Assembly (NCBI GenBank): GCA_038025085.1
Contig: CM076146.1
Location: 18,512,001 to 18,576,000 of the forward strand
DNA length: 64,000 bases
DNA from: Tetragonia tetragonoides
Lineage: Eukaryota; Streptophyta; Magnoliopsida; Caryophyllales; Aizoaceae
Direction of reading: 5' to 3'
Positions 37,163 to 47,436 of this stretch are shown here, piece after piece (the stretch's first letter is position 1; every line of letters begins with the position of its first letter). The translations under genes and the position numbers were made by a program. Below the pieces are notes generated by a model. The model was given only the letters and a program-made list of their open reading frames with translations, had not been told where the DNA came from and did not search any database.

Positions 37163-40100
37163 TCATTCGGCTTCCTCCTCTGCCCGCCTCTCAGCAACAA
37201 TGGCCTCCATATCCTTCAGATCCGAGGCAATAGAGTCCTTGATTCTACTGGCCTCAGCTAGACGATCGGGGTCGGTAGAAGTTCGGAGGTTCCGAATTCT
37301 AGCCATGGAGCTGACCACAGAAGCTCCAACATCTCCTTCTCCATACACCTGGAGCAGGGCTTCATTCCAGAATCGAGTCTGACGATCCACAGCCACCCTC
37401 CGGTCAGCCTGGGCCCGAGCCTCCCTGGTCTTCTAATCTCCGGCTTCAGCCTTGGCAGCTTGAGGAGACCTGTGACTTGAGCATTGGCCTTGTTAGCCTC
37501 CTCCAGTCTCCCTCTCAACTCTTCGAGGGAACGCTCTCTCTCAGTAAGAAGAGACTTCACCTCCTTAAGGTCGACCTTCACCTTCTCCAACTCGGCACGA
37601 AGACCCGACAACTCAGCTCGAGCCTCCTCCCGGGCTTTAGCCTCGGCGCTGGCCTGCCACTCTTGACACTGGATGACCAACCGACGCCTTTGAGCCTCGT
37701 CATCCCTAATAACCGCACTCAGGAGAATGTCATCCTGAAAAACAAAAACAAATTAGTAACATCCGAAAAAACATGGCTGAAAACAAACGAAGGAAATGGC
37801 TGTGAAAGTACCTTCAGTCAACTTGTGGCCATACGCCTCAGAAGGGCCGTCACGACATCTGTCGACCCCACCTCCGAAGTTCCCAGCTCCATGTCCTTCT
37901 CATGGAACAAGTTAGGGAAGACGACGTCGGCAATCTGGGATTGTTCATCCAGAGGAGCCCCAGAACGGCCGGCATCTTGAGGGCATGACCTTCAGAACTC
38001 TGCCTGCTAATCATGTGCGCCTGGCTTGTGAACTCATTGCTTTCCCTTCGGGTAGATCGGACAGCCTGCATTTCATCAATGCTCCTCAGACTCGGTGGGG
38101 AAAATTCTCCTACTACGACCGAGGTGGAAGGGCCAACACCCGTCTCTTGAATTCCGATAGGAGGGGTAACTATCCCCCAGGCAACGGCAGTGGGCTGACT
38201 CGCTTGGATCAACCCGACACCAGGGGTATCAACCTTCTTCTTCTTCGAAGGAGACACCCTCTCCTGTGACACCGGGACCTCGTCACCCGACCTCTTTCTA
38301 GGGTGAGGGTCGACGTCAGATAAAGCTTTAGTCGAAGAACCTCCCTTCTTCAACCTTGCCTTTGTCCCGAAGACCGTTGCTTTCTTCTTCTTGGGAGGCT
38401 GCATAAAACAAGAAAGTCATCAGCATCAATTATAGGACTATCGACTACAACAGATGGGGGAGAAAAGATCTATTATCGATGCAAGCTTCTTCTGAGCCTC
38501 AGCCGTATCCTTGAAAGCTCCAAGAAAAGCCTTGGAGGTCATCCCGGCCACCATCTGATCTCCCTCCGGCATCTCTAACAGCTGAACAACGGCGGCCTCT
38601 GCAAAACATGAGGAAAGGAAGAGAGTTAAGCAAAACCCTCGACCAACGGAAAAGATTTAGAGCAACGAAACAATGAAGACAAGGCCATTATACCATGGGT
38701 CATGGTCGACCGAAAACCAATGAAGACCAGGAAACCTTCATTGGAGAACCAGGACTTATCGATCTTCCTATGGGGAGGAGCTTTGACCTTCTCACGTACA
38801 CCCTCATCTCGGTTAGGGTGACGGAAGTACTCTATCGTCCGACGCTCGGCCAGGGACATAGAGTCCAGGGGCTCGCGGTCCGGACCAAACAACTCACTAC
38901 CTACCTCCTCTAGATAGTTTTTCCTCCAAGGAGGGTACACTCCATCCCATCCCTGCTCATTGTGCAGAAACAGGAAACTCCCTTTCCATAGGATGACATT
39001 ACTCAAGGACCAACACATGGAAAAACCCTTTCTAGGGCTCAAATACCAAGTCCCGAGCTTGGTTAACTGCACCCTGAGATACAGATGACGAAGAACAGCA
39101 TCGGTCACCTCTAGGTTATGGACATGGACCGCTGCTGCTAGGCCGATCAACGACCTCCGGAGTTCGCCTGGAGCTGAAAATAGTGAACTCCCAAATGACC
39201 CACTATCTTCCTAATCAAACGAGGGAGGGGAAACTTCAAACCCTCGTCAAAAACTTTTGTGGAAAAAGGGATGCAGTTGGGCGGAGCAGGGTAGCACCCC
39301 TCCGACTTGCTGGGACAGATAAAAGACATCCCCGGGGGCAGGTGATATCATACCACAAGCGATTCGATATCCCCAGCCGACCGTTTCAAATCAATAGGGA
39401 CAGCATCGACTTTTTTCGCTTGTTTCGATCCCCCATCCACGGGATCCTCCTCCACATGTTCCAGGCCTGGCTCTATCTCGACGACTTCCTGATCAGCCTG
39501 TTCCACCTCCTCCAAAGGCACGGAAGTCGGTGAACTCTCCCTCCTACTGGACCTCGACTTGCTCTTCTTCTTCTTCTTCTTCTTCTTCTTCTTCTTCTTC
39601 TTCTTCTTCTTCTTCTTCTTCTTCTTCTTCTTCTTCTTCTTCTTCTTCTTCTTCTTCTTCTTCTTCTTCTTCTTCTTCTTCTTCTCCTCCTCTGAAGAAG
39701 GGAGAGGAAGATCTTCATCCTCAACTGGAGAAAAATCCTCGACCCTGACCTCACCTCTCTCCAAAGACCCTTGAGAGGCCTCAGCCTCTTCATGTTCCGA
39801 CCCAACAGGCTCGGGCATGCCACCAGGCGAGCCAGAAGTACTAGCTACATGATCGATAGACCTGGTCAACCGATCAGATGAAGAGTCGGGTAAAACGCCC
39901 GCAACACTGGCTTGACCTGCCATTTGCCTCGAAGAACTTCTCTCTCTATACTCCCTACAAAATAAGCAAATGAAGAGGGTCAAAATGGGCAACATGAGTT
40001 TGGCAAAAATACAAAGAAAACTACTCGAAGGATAAAAAAAATACTTCATTATATGAGGGCAGACAAGCCGATCTCCTATCAGCTCAAAGTCACTCATGGT

Positions 40101-40604
40101 AGAGGAGCAGTCAAGACCCCCTCTTCCCGAACGACAAGTTTTTTTAATACGAGCCCTGGACATTTCGTCTTCGTCTCCCTGCAGGGGAGAGACAGAGCGT
40201 AAGGGTTTGACCCCGTCTAAAACATGGATCTCTCCCAACGCTACACTCATTTGAAAGGCATTGAACACATCCTGTGTGAAGCCTCGTAGAATTTCGGGGT
40301 CCGACAGAACCCTGGCGTACCAAGACTTCTCCCGAAGCCGAAACGGAGTGACCCAATCCGGAAGAAGCAATTCGTTCGGGCTCGACCACTCAAAACCCGG
40401 ACGAAACTCAGAAAAAGGAAACACCGGCAGAATCGGGGGAGCTGGGTCATTCGAAGGATGAGGGCAAGACTTCTCATACGACGGGCCAGGCCCCTGACTA
40501 GACGAACCTCGACCAGAACTTTCGGGGAAAGATCCCCAGGTCCCTGGTTGAGATGCCTCAGGCGAGCTATCAGACCCCGACGATACATTAACGGGCGAAG
40601 ACAT
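37163..40604 (-). pseudogene. Antisense unit A: intron-containing Transposase_28-like gene in the Tat element
   Basis: Read on the minus strand. ATG at 40604 gives MSSPVNVSSGSDSSPEASQP, then FSEFRPGFEWSSPNELLLPD and WYARVLSDPEILRGFTQDVF. Intron 1 fits 40044-39955 (ATGAA/GTATTT ... TTTTGTAG/GGAG). Exon 2 holds EYRERSSSRQMAGQAS, a long lysine run from (TTC)n, then YPAPPNCIPFSTKVFDEGLK, FPLPRLIRKIVGHLGVHYFQ and MCWSLSNVILWKGSFLFLHN, which resemble the 'putative gypsy type transposon' domain. Intron 2 fits 38693-38599 (CATG/GTATAA ... TTTTGCAG/AGGCC). Another acceptor, TTATGCAG/CCTCCCAAG, lies near 38405. A further intron fits 37811-37735 (GAAG/GTACTT ... TTTTTCAG/GATG), followed by coiled coil (RAELEKVKVDLKEVKSLLTE). 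Exon 2 has a TGA at 39348; shifts occur near 39155, 37980 and 37430. Confidence 0.65.
39564..39685. repeat. (TTC)n microsatellite, about 40 triplets
   Basis: An uninterrupted TTC run on the plus strand; on the minus strand it encodes about 40 lysines in exon 2 of antisense unit A, following an acidic SSEEE stretch. It keeps the reading frame because the unit is a triplet. Confidence 0.97.
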
Positions 40605-40818
40605 CAACATGAAAATAAAACAAATAAATGCAAGCAAGAAAAGTACCAAGAGAAAAACGTTGTACCTTGTGGAAAGGTGGAAGGCAAATCTACAACAGTA
40701 GATCAAATAGACAGTTACGAATCAACAGAAGACTCGTGAGAAATTTCGGAGACCCACTTTCTCTCTCTAAAAACTCAAATGGCAGAAATGAAGAGAGGAA
40801 AGAGAGGTTGGCTCTGAC

Positions 40819-40826
40819 TATTTATA
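40819..40826 (-). promoter_or_regulatory. TATA box of antisense unit A
   Basis: TATAAATA on the minus strand in the context CGCCTATAAATAGTCAG, about 215 bp before the likely ATG at 40604. A CT-rich AGAGAGAAAGTGGG-type leader (minus strand) lies at 40750-40775, as in the other units. Confidence 0.6.
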
Positions 40827-41032
40827 GGCGGAGAGACCTAGAAAAGCACAATACCCGCATGATTGACAAGTGGACGGCCCAACTGTGCCCACCGACTATT
40901 CAGCCCGACAAAAGGGGCCCTTCCAATGGAAAAATGGACCCGAAAACAAAGCCTACTGAACAAAAATCCCGTCAACGGACCAACCACATCTCAGCAGGAC
41001 TCGACGGGAAATGACTCTCCTCCTACTAAGAT

Positions 41033-41044
41033 GTGAGGGCAAAA
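41033..41044 (+). other. Polypurine tract of the Tat element
   Basis: GTGAGGGCAAAA directly precedes the LTR start TGATATAACC. It lies 8.3 kb after the pol stop, showing that the antisense array is inside the element. Confidence 0.75.
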
Positions 41045-41962
41045 TGATATAACCAAAATATCGAGGGTCGAGCTATCGACCCCCGTCCTAGCTACGCCAG
41101 AAGAATCCTGACCTTCAGCAGAGCCAGGATCAGCGACAACTCTAAAAAGGCATTTCTTCACCTCGAGGGGCAACCCCTTATCGAGGGTTCCCCCGCCCGC
41201 TGCTCAACATCACCAAAAAACCCGGGAAGATCTACCTCAACTACGAGTCTCGTACCGACCCAAGGACTACAATTATGCTCTGGCTCGACTATGATGGTCG
41301 GCTCAGCCCTGAATCGACCCTTAGGCTTTCTGTACGCTCAACCCTGACGCCAGCGCATGTACTATGCGAATATTCCTACAGAGATTCGAATGACTGCCTT
41401 GGCGCCCACGCTCTCTAAGCCCCAAGGACAGAAGTGACGACATCAACTGTACGAACCCCTACGTGGAATCATCCCAAGGGATCGTACCACAACTCACGTG
41501 ACCACTCCCTCTAAGCCGACTTAGAGAGGGACGTACGTACAGGGCTACGTGTCCACTGTTCATTCGACGAAGCTAGCCGACTTTTGCCCAATAAATACCT
41601 ACGCGGAAATCAAGGCAAAGGTAAGGTCATTCTATTGAGAGAACATTCACGCTGTCTGACATTGAGCTCTGACATTCCGTCTTTCAGCTGTGATTCCCAT
41701 AGTCTGACGCTCAATCAAATCCTCACCTCATTACTCCAAATATACCTGCCTGTACAAAAGTAACTCTCGTACAGATCTCCCATTTACTAACTTAAGCATC
41801 GCAGGGGTTTTCTCGGGTCGACCCCCCGAGCTAGTTCACCTTTACTTGTCTTGTGCAGGTAGCAGTGGAAAGGGCTAGGGAAACAGATAAACAACCCCCG
41901 CTCGCACATCTCGATCCCAACATCTTCCCAATGTTCGACCCCCCTTCAAATCGGGCGAAACA
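41045..41962 (+). repeat. 3' LTR of the Tat element
   Basis: 918 bp, beginning TGATATAACCAAAATATCG and ending CGGGCGAAACA; collinear with 26031-26947. Its TATA box is changed to CAATAAATA. Confidence 0.92.
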
Positions 41963-42996
41963 AAAACCATTAAATCTATCTCCCATTTCTTCATCTAAAT
42001 GTAATACGGGTTCGCTAGTGGATGCGATGGCCATAGTTTTTTGATCACCCTTCAATGTGACAACACCATGCGGGCTCTGAAATCGCACTTTTTGGTGAAG
42101 TGTGGAAGCAATAGCTCTTGATTGGTGAAGCCACGGCCTACCCAATAGAAGATTGAAACATGCGGGTATATCAATCACTAGAAATTCTACATCACAGACC
42201 ACAGGTCCATACTCAAGAGGTAATTTGATTGTCCCCATTATATTTCTTTTTACATTATCGTAGCCTCGCACCACTTGATTGGAGGGCTCGACGTGTTCGA
42301 GGGAGAATCCAGCTTGTTGAGCGCTCTGAGAGGACAAACGTTTACTGCTGACCCATTATCAATCAAGACTCACGGAACTCTCTTTCCATTCCATTCCACG
42401 GTAATGTAGAGATAATGATTGTGATCGATGTCTTAAGGAAGGTCTTGATCAGAAAATTGAAGTATTTGAGCTGACCCATAAACCATTCCGACTATTTCAT
42501 CCGGGGATATATTTGAATTTACTGCTACTTTATTGAGATGTTTGAGAGCTGCAGCTCTATGTGGCTGGGAGGTCACGTGTAACTTCAAAATGGAGACATT
42601 GGAATTCACCTCTTTCATCCTTTTGATTGCCTCATCATCGGCCTCTTCCCCGGTCACTACTTCCTTTCCTTTCTCCTTTCGGCGTAACGCCTCTAATGGG
42701 TTTTCATCTTCTAAATGCGATGGCTTAAAATGTCTTCCCGTTATTGTGAGATGAGCCACTGTGGTGTCTTCATTAACATCAGGTAGGTCTTGTAAGCATA
42801 TTGCCATGCAGGAATCATGAGTATGCCCCGAGCCGTCTCTCTCGATAATTTCTATCACTGAAGCATCTTCTTCTTCCGCTTCATGATCAAGCATCAGGAA
42901 TCCCTCATCGCATTCCAAAGTTGAACATAGATTGGAGAACATCTTGTCATTAACCTCAAAATGCGTAATAGGCTTCAACATTACTCGTGATCTAGT
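41963..42996 (-). pseudogene. Tat/Ogre-type protease region, copy A
   Basis: Minus-strand coding. The right part (42981-42433) reads LKPITHFEVNDKMFSNLCST, CMAICLQDLPDVNEDTTVAH and ISPDEIVGMVYGSAQILQFS. The left part (42337-41963) reads MGTIKLPLEYGPVVCDVEFL, DIPACFNLLLGRPWLHQS and ASTLHQKVRFQSPHGVVTLK, the C-terminal half of a retropepsin-like domain in which NLLLGRPWLH is the conserved flap-distal motif. The catalytic Asp motif (normally between the two parts, after CNGKRVP) falls in a stretch with a stop near 42350. The left end is cut by the 3' LTR at 41962. 42362-42996 is duplicated at 44945-45579. Confidence 0.75.
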
Positions 42997-44944
42997 TCCA
43001 TAAGGCGAAGTTTTTCACCACAAAGTTTTTCACCACAACTTTCAAAGTTCAACACAACAATGCACCTTGAAAGTTAAAAAGTTTTCACAACTTGTTCCAA
43101 TAACAAAATGAGCATGATGCAATGCAATACAATGAGTTTTTCAGTCTTTGAATTTCTTTTCTTTTGTGGATTGTTACACCCTTCCCCCCATAAAAAGGTT
43201 TCGACCTCGAAACTAAGGTTAAGTACCTTGTTCGAACAGTTGAGGATAACGCTTGCGCATATCAGCCTCAGTCTCCCAAGTCGCTTATTCGACTTTGTGG
43301 TTAGCCCACAACACTTTCACAAGATTGATCGTAGATGCACGAGCTTTCTTCGTTTTCTCGTCTAGGATTTTCCCAGGTTTAGTTCGCTCCTCAAGGACTC
43401 GAACTTGTTGCTCTTCATAGGTAAGTGTGTCATCTAACACTACCTTTTTAGGATTAAGCACATGACTTGGATCATGGTGATACCTCTTAAGTTGTACGTG
43501 GAACACATCGTGCACTTGCTCCAAATCCATAGGCATAGCAAGCCTATAAGCGACCTCTCCAATTCTTTCAAGAATCTCATAGGGTCCAATATACTTTGGG
43601 CTAAGCTTCCCTTTGCGCCCAAATCTCATAACTCCACGACTAGGTGATACTTTGAGAAGTACCTTCTCACCAACCGGAATTCCTCCATTCGTCGATGTTG
43701 ATCTACATAGGCTTTCTGTCTATCTTGTGCAGCTTTCATCTTCTCTTGGACAATTTTCACTTGATCCACAGTCTCTTGGATAAAATCCGGACCCAAAACA
43801 AAGGTCTCACTTATGTCGTTCCAACACGTAGGAGATCGACACTTCCTCCCATACAGCGCCTTATAATGTGCTCTACCAATGCTCCCATGGTAGCTATTTT
43901 TGTAGGAGAACTCAATCAAAGGCAAACTCTTCTCCCAAGAGTCCTTCATCTCTAAAGAACAAACTCTCAACATTTTCCCTTACGTCTGAATAGTACGCTT
44001 CATTTGACCATCAGTCGCAGGATGAAATGTCGTACTAAACTTCAACTTTGTACCAAAAGCATTCTGCAATTTATCCCAAAAGTTCGGCAAGAATCTCGTA
44101 TCCTTGTCTGACACAATGTCTTTAGGCACTCCATGTAACCTTAAGACTTCTTTCACATAAGCTTCAGCGAGTTGGTCCATTAACCAAGTATTCTTCATTG
44201 CAATGAATCTCGCCGTTTTTGTCAGTCGGTTGACAATAACCCAAATAGTGTCGTTCCTGGACCTCGTCTTTGGTAATCCAGTCACGAAATTCATTGAGAT
44301 TTAATCCCATTTCCATCCAGGAACTTCCAGTGATTGGACAAGACCTTCACTTCTGTGCTTGATCTTCACCTTCTGGCAAGTAAGACACCTTGCCACATAC
44401 TCAGCACACTCTCGCTTCATGTTTGTCCACCAAAACTAAAGCTTCAAGGCTTTGTACAGCTTATCACCACCTGGGTGAACTGGATACGCAGTTTCATGAG
44501 CCTCATCTAGAATCTTTCTCTTCAGCGCGGCGTTGTTTGGTACACAGCAACGCCTCATCATCTTGGTCAAAGGATTTCATAATCACGATGCTTCACATCC
44601 TGTATCTTGACACGTAACTCCTCTAAAAATGAGTCATGAACTTGCAACTGTCGGATCTCATCATAGATCGACGGTTGCACTACAAGTGCATTGAGCAACA
44701 TTGCAGTGTCACCTTGTTGAACCACTTCTAAGTCCAACTTTCTGAATTCCTCACACAAGTCATATGGTAGTACCATCATGTTATTCACAGTGTGTGAAGT
44801 ATTCCTACTCAACCCATTACCCACTACATTGGCCTTTCCCTCGTGATACTGAATATCCAGATCGTACTCAGATATCAACTCGAGCCAGCTAAGTTGCCTC
44901 ATATTCACTTCCTTTTAAGTGAAGATATACTTCAAACTCTTGTG
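42997..44944 (-). mobile_element. pol: Tekay-type pol fragment, copy K1 (RNase H end, integrase, chromodomain, PPT)
   Basis: Minus strand, from MRQLSWLELISEYDLDIQYH (44905) through LSRNTSHTVNN, integrase core ([49 protein letters not shown]) to [20 protein letters not shown] and the chromodomain-like INLVKVLWANHKVE (43285). A PPT-like stretch (minus strand TTTTTATGGGGGGAAGGG) then meets an LTR-like TGTAACA at 43178, of which only about 180 bp remain. The integrase zinc motif region near 44530 is damaged, and MKR replaces the usual TER around the catalytic Glu. The fragment lies between two copies of a Tat/Ogre segment. Confidence 0.82.
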
Positions 44945-45709
44945 ATCAAGACTCACGGAACTCTCTTTCCATTGCATTCCACGGTAATGTAGAGAGAATG
45001 ATTGTGATCGATGACTTGGGGAAGGTCTTGATCAGAAAATTGAAGTATTTGAGCTGACCCATAAACCATTCCGATTTTTTCATCCGGGGATATATTTGAA
45101 TTTACTGCTACTTCATTGAGATGTTTGAGAACTGCAGCTCTATGTGGCTGCGAGGTCACGTGTAACTTCCAAATGGAGACATTGGAATTCACCTCTTTCA
45201 TCCTTTTTATTGCCTCATCATCGGCCTCTTTCCCGGTCACTACTTCCTTTCCTTTCTCCTTTCGGCGTAACGCCTCTAATGTTTTTTCATCTTCTAAATG
45301 CGATGGCTTAAAATGTCTTCCCGTTATTGTGAGATGAGCCACTGTGGTGTCTTCATCATCATCAGGTAGGTCTTGTACGCATATTGCCATGCAGGAATCA
45401 TAAGTATGCCCCGAGCCTTCCGTCTGGATAATTTGTATCACTGAAGCATCTTCTTCTTCAGCTTCATGATCAAGCATCAGGAATCCCCCATCGCATTCCA
45501 AAGTTGAACATAGATTGGAGAACATCTTGTCATTAACCTCAAAATGCGTAATAGGCTTCAACATTACTCGTGATCTAGTGGACAAGTCCACAATCAAAAC
45601 TTTCGCGGTTGGAGACAAGGAAACCTCCATTATTAGTCTTGGCTTGCTTTCGGTTATCAACTCTATTGGATCAACCCCCAACGTGTCAAGAGATATTGCA
45701 GAAATCTAA
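44945..45709 (-). pseudogene. Tat/Ogre-type protease-adjacent region, copy B
   Basis: Minus-strand frame with GVDPIELITESKPRLIMEVS, VLIVDLSTRSRVMLKPITHF, CMAICVQDLPDDDEDTTVAH, SNISPDEKIGMVYGSAQILQ and SLYITVECNGKRVP. The last phrase normally leads directly to the retropepsin active site, but it is cut at 44945 by the Tekay fragment. It runs on from the gag region to its right. 44945-45579 matches copy A with scattered substitutions (for example GATGACTTGGGG versus GATGTCTTAAGG). Confidence 0.8.
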
Positions 45710-45720
45710 TTCTTTTTATA

Positions 45721-46945
45721 ACTCGGGAGCGGATTTTTCGTGATATTGGGGGTATTGCTGCTGGTTTGGAGGTATTGATAGTGAGTTTTTCTTCATCAAT
45801 CAAATCTTGAATTTTGTGCCTTAAGGCCAAGCATCAATCGACTGTATGTCCTGAATACTGATGGAATTTGCAATGGTCGCTTGGATTCTGATTAGGCCTC
45901 AATGGTGGTGGTGGTCTTGCGGCAAGGGGTTGAATCATTCCTGCTTTAGTTAACTTTTCAAAGGGTTACGTTAACGACATGCCGAGGTTAGTGAATTCAC
46001 GTCTTGGGGTGAGTTGGAATGCTGTGGACGAGACAATGTTGCTAATTTCCGCAGACTTTCCTAACCCTTGAAGTGGCAAATTATAGGGCCCTTTTTGGTA
46101 TCTCGAAGTTGACGCTGGTTCTTCTTTCTTAACCTCTGTCCTGAGAGAGTCCTCAATTGCTGATCCAGTGGAAATTAAAGCTTTGAAAGAAGGGAAATAT
46201 TAAAACATCATCTTTCCTTTCTAGTCCGGTGTGAGGTTCTGAACTATCATCTGAATCTGGTATTCCTCTGTTGGTCGCTTTATCATTTGAGAAGCCTTAG
46301 CCCTCCATCTACTAATGAAAGTAGAGAATGTTTCAGTAGGGTACTGATAAGTTGTTTCAAGCTAAGATCTCTCCTGGTCACATCAACCTCTTCGTTATAC
46401 TTGTATTGTCGAGTAAATTTCCGGACAATACTGGACCAAGTAGATTTCTTTGAATTCTCAAGCTGGAAAAACCACTAGGTTGCTGCCCCGTCGAGATATT
46501 GCCGGAAGAGTTGAGCAATCGACTGTTCTGACACACCCCATGGGCTCATTTTCCCTACATACATTTTGAGGAAAGTCGTGGGAGTTTTTGTTCCATTGAA
46601 CTTCGATATGTTGGGCATTTTGAACCCTGCCGGTAGGCGAGCTTGAGGGAATAGAGTTAAGCCATGGATGTCAAGCCACGGTTCTGCAGTAGTCATACCC
46701 TTCAGAATTTCATTCATCTTTGTAATGTCTTCCCTCAATTTATCATCACCGGCTACAGAGCCACTTTTGAAGTTAAAAGGAATGCCACTAGCTGGTGATC
46801 CCTGATCATGTTCCCTGTTCATATGAGTCAGAGTCTGTTCTATCATGTCTTGTTGGGACAGCAGCAACTGTATCATTTCCCTCACTTCAGTAAGGGTATT
46901 TGGAGGAGGAGGAGGTGGAGGATTCTGGTCTGGAATATCAGTCAT
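45721..46945 (-). pseudogene. gag: Tat/Ogre-type gag (broken)
   Basis: Minus-strand ATG at 46945 gives MTDIPDQNPPPPPPPNTLTE, a helical stretch, then LTLFPQARLPAGFKMPNISK, YVGKMSPWGVSEQSIAQLFR and, after a stop at 46475 (Arg/Trp position), WFFQLENSKKSTWSSIVRKF. After a shift it continues with AKASQMIKRPTEEYQIQMIV, FKALISTGSAIEDSLRTEV and a knuckle-like CKFHQYSGHTVD followed by a stop near the last Cys. This is the gag of the element whose PBS and LTR lie to the right. The product would have formed virus-like particles; this copy has several stops. Confidence 0.78.
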
Positions 46946-47408
46946 TTTTAGTGGTGTTGAGATGTATGAATGCATGGTAATAGAGTTAATCGAACATAGT
47001 GCAATTCAAGCATGCATCGGTCCAGTGCTCGCCTAAAGTCAATCTATAGACGATATTTTCACATCTTTAGTTTCTCTGAGTTTTGGAGTACACACAGGGA
47101 CTTGCACTTGGTAAATGCAAGTATGCGTCGTAGCTTCCTTAATAATCTTTTGGTTTGCTAGTATGGAGCTCACTTGATGAACGAGACACCAGCTTAAGAA
47201 AATGAAAAATAAAATCGTTGTGTGTGTGTGCGGACCATTTGTTCAAACAAGCATTCCAAAGACACATTATTGCACATATTTACAAGTTGTGTACAAGATA
47301 TAAACAGAATAGGCATAACGAAAACATTCATTAAACACCTAAACCAAATTCGAAAAGCTTCCAAGGGAAATGACATACTTTCGAATTTAGACCTCTTTTC
47401 GAAATAAA
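46946..47408 (-). other. 5' leader of the Tat/Ogre-type element
   Basis: Noncoding sequence between the primer site and the gag ATG. On the plus strand it holds a short TGTGTGTGTG run near 47218. Nothing else recognised. Confidence 0.55.
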
Positions 47409-47428
47409 GTTTCTCGGTGAAGTCGCCA
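47409..47428 (-). other. Primer binding site of the Tat/Ogre-type element
   Basis: The minus strand reads TGGCGACTTCACCGAGAAAC next to the LTR end. A TGGCGACT start is typical of Ogre-type elements, which are described as using tRNA-Arg; the tRNA assignment is from general knowledge. Confidence 0.6.
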
Positions 47429-47436
47429 GTCTGTGG

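Larger units (their letters stand above)
26031..41962 (+). mobile_element. Tat/Retand-like Ty3/gypsy retrotransposon with antisense gene array
   Basis: LTRs at 26031-26947 and 41045-41962 both begin TGATATAACC and end in GGGCGAA-G/A-CA. The PBS and PPT are correctly placed. Gag and pol lie on the plus strand. An unusually long 3' zone (32766-41032) holds minus-strand units. Bases flanking the element are GAAAC on the left and AAAAC on the right, an imperfect 5 bp target duplication. In the first 330 bp of the LTRs I count about 18 differences by eye, so the copy is not recent. Lineage is inferred from two RNase H domains, the His/Cys gag knuckle, the TGGCGCCG primer site and the antisense ORFs. 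Confidence 0.88.

Noticed and set aside
39473..39823. Polyarginine, polyphenylalanine and polyserine frames over the TTC run
   Set aside because: Alternative readings of the same microsatellite; only the polylysine frame belongs to a longer supported antisense gene.
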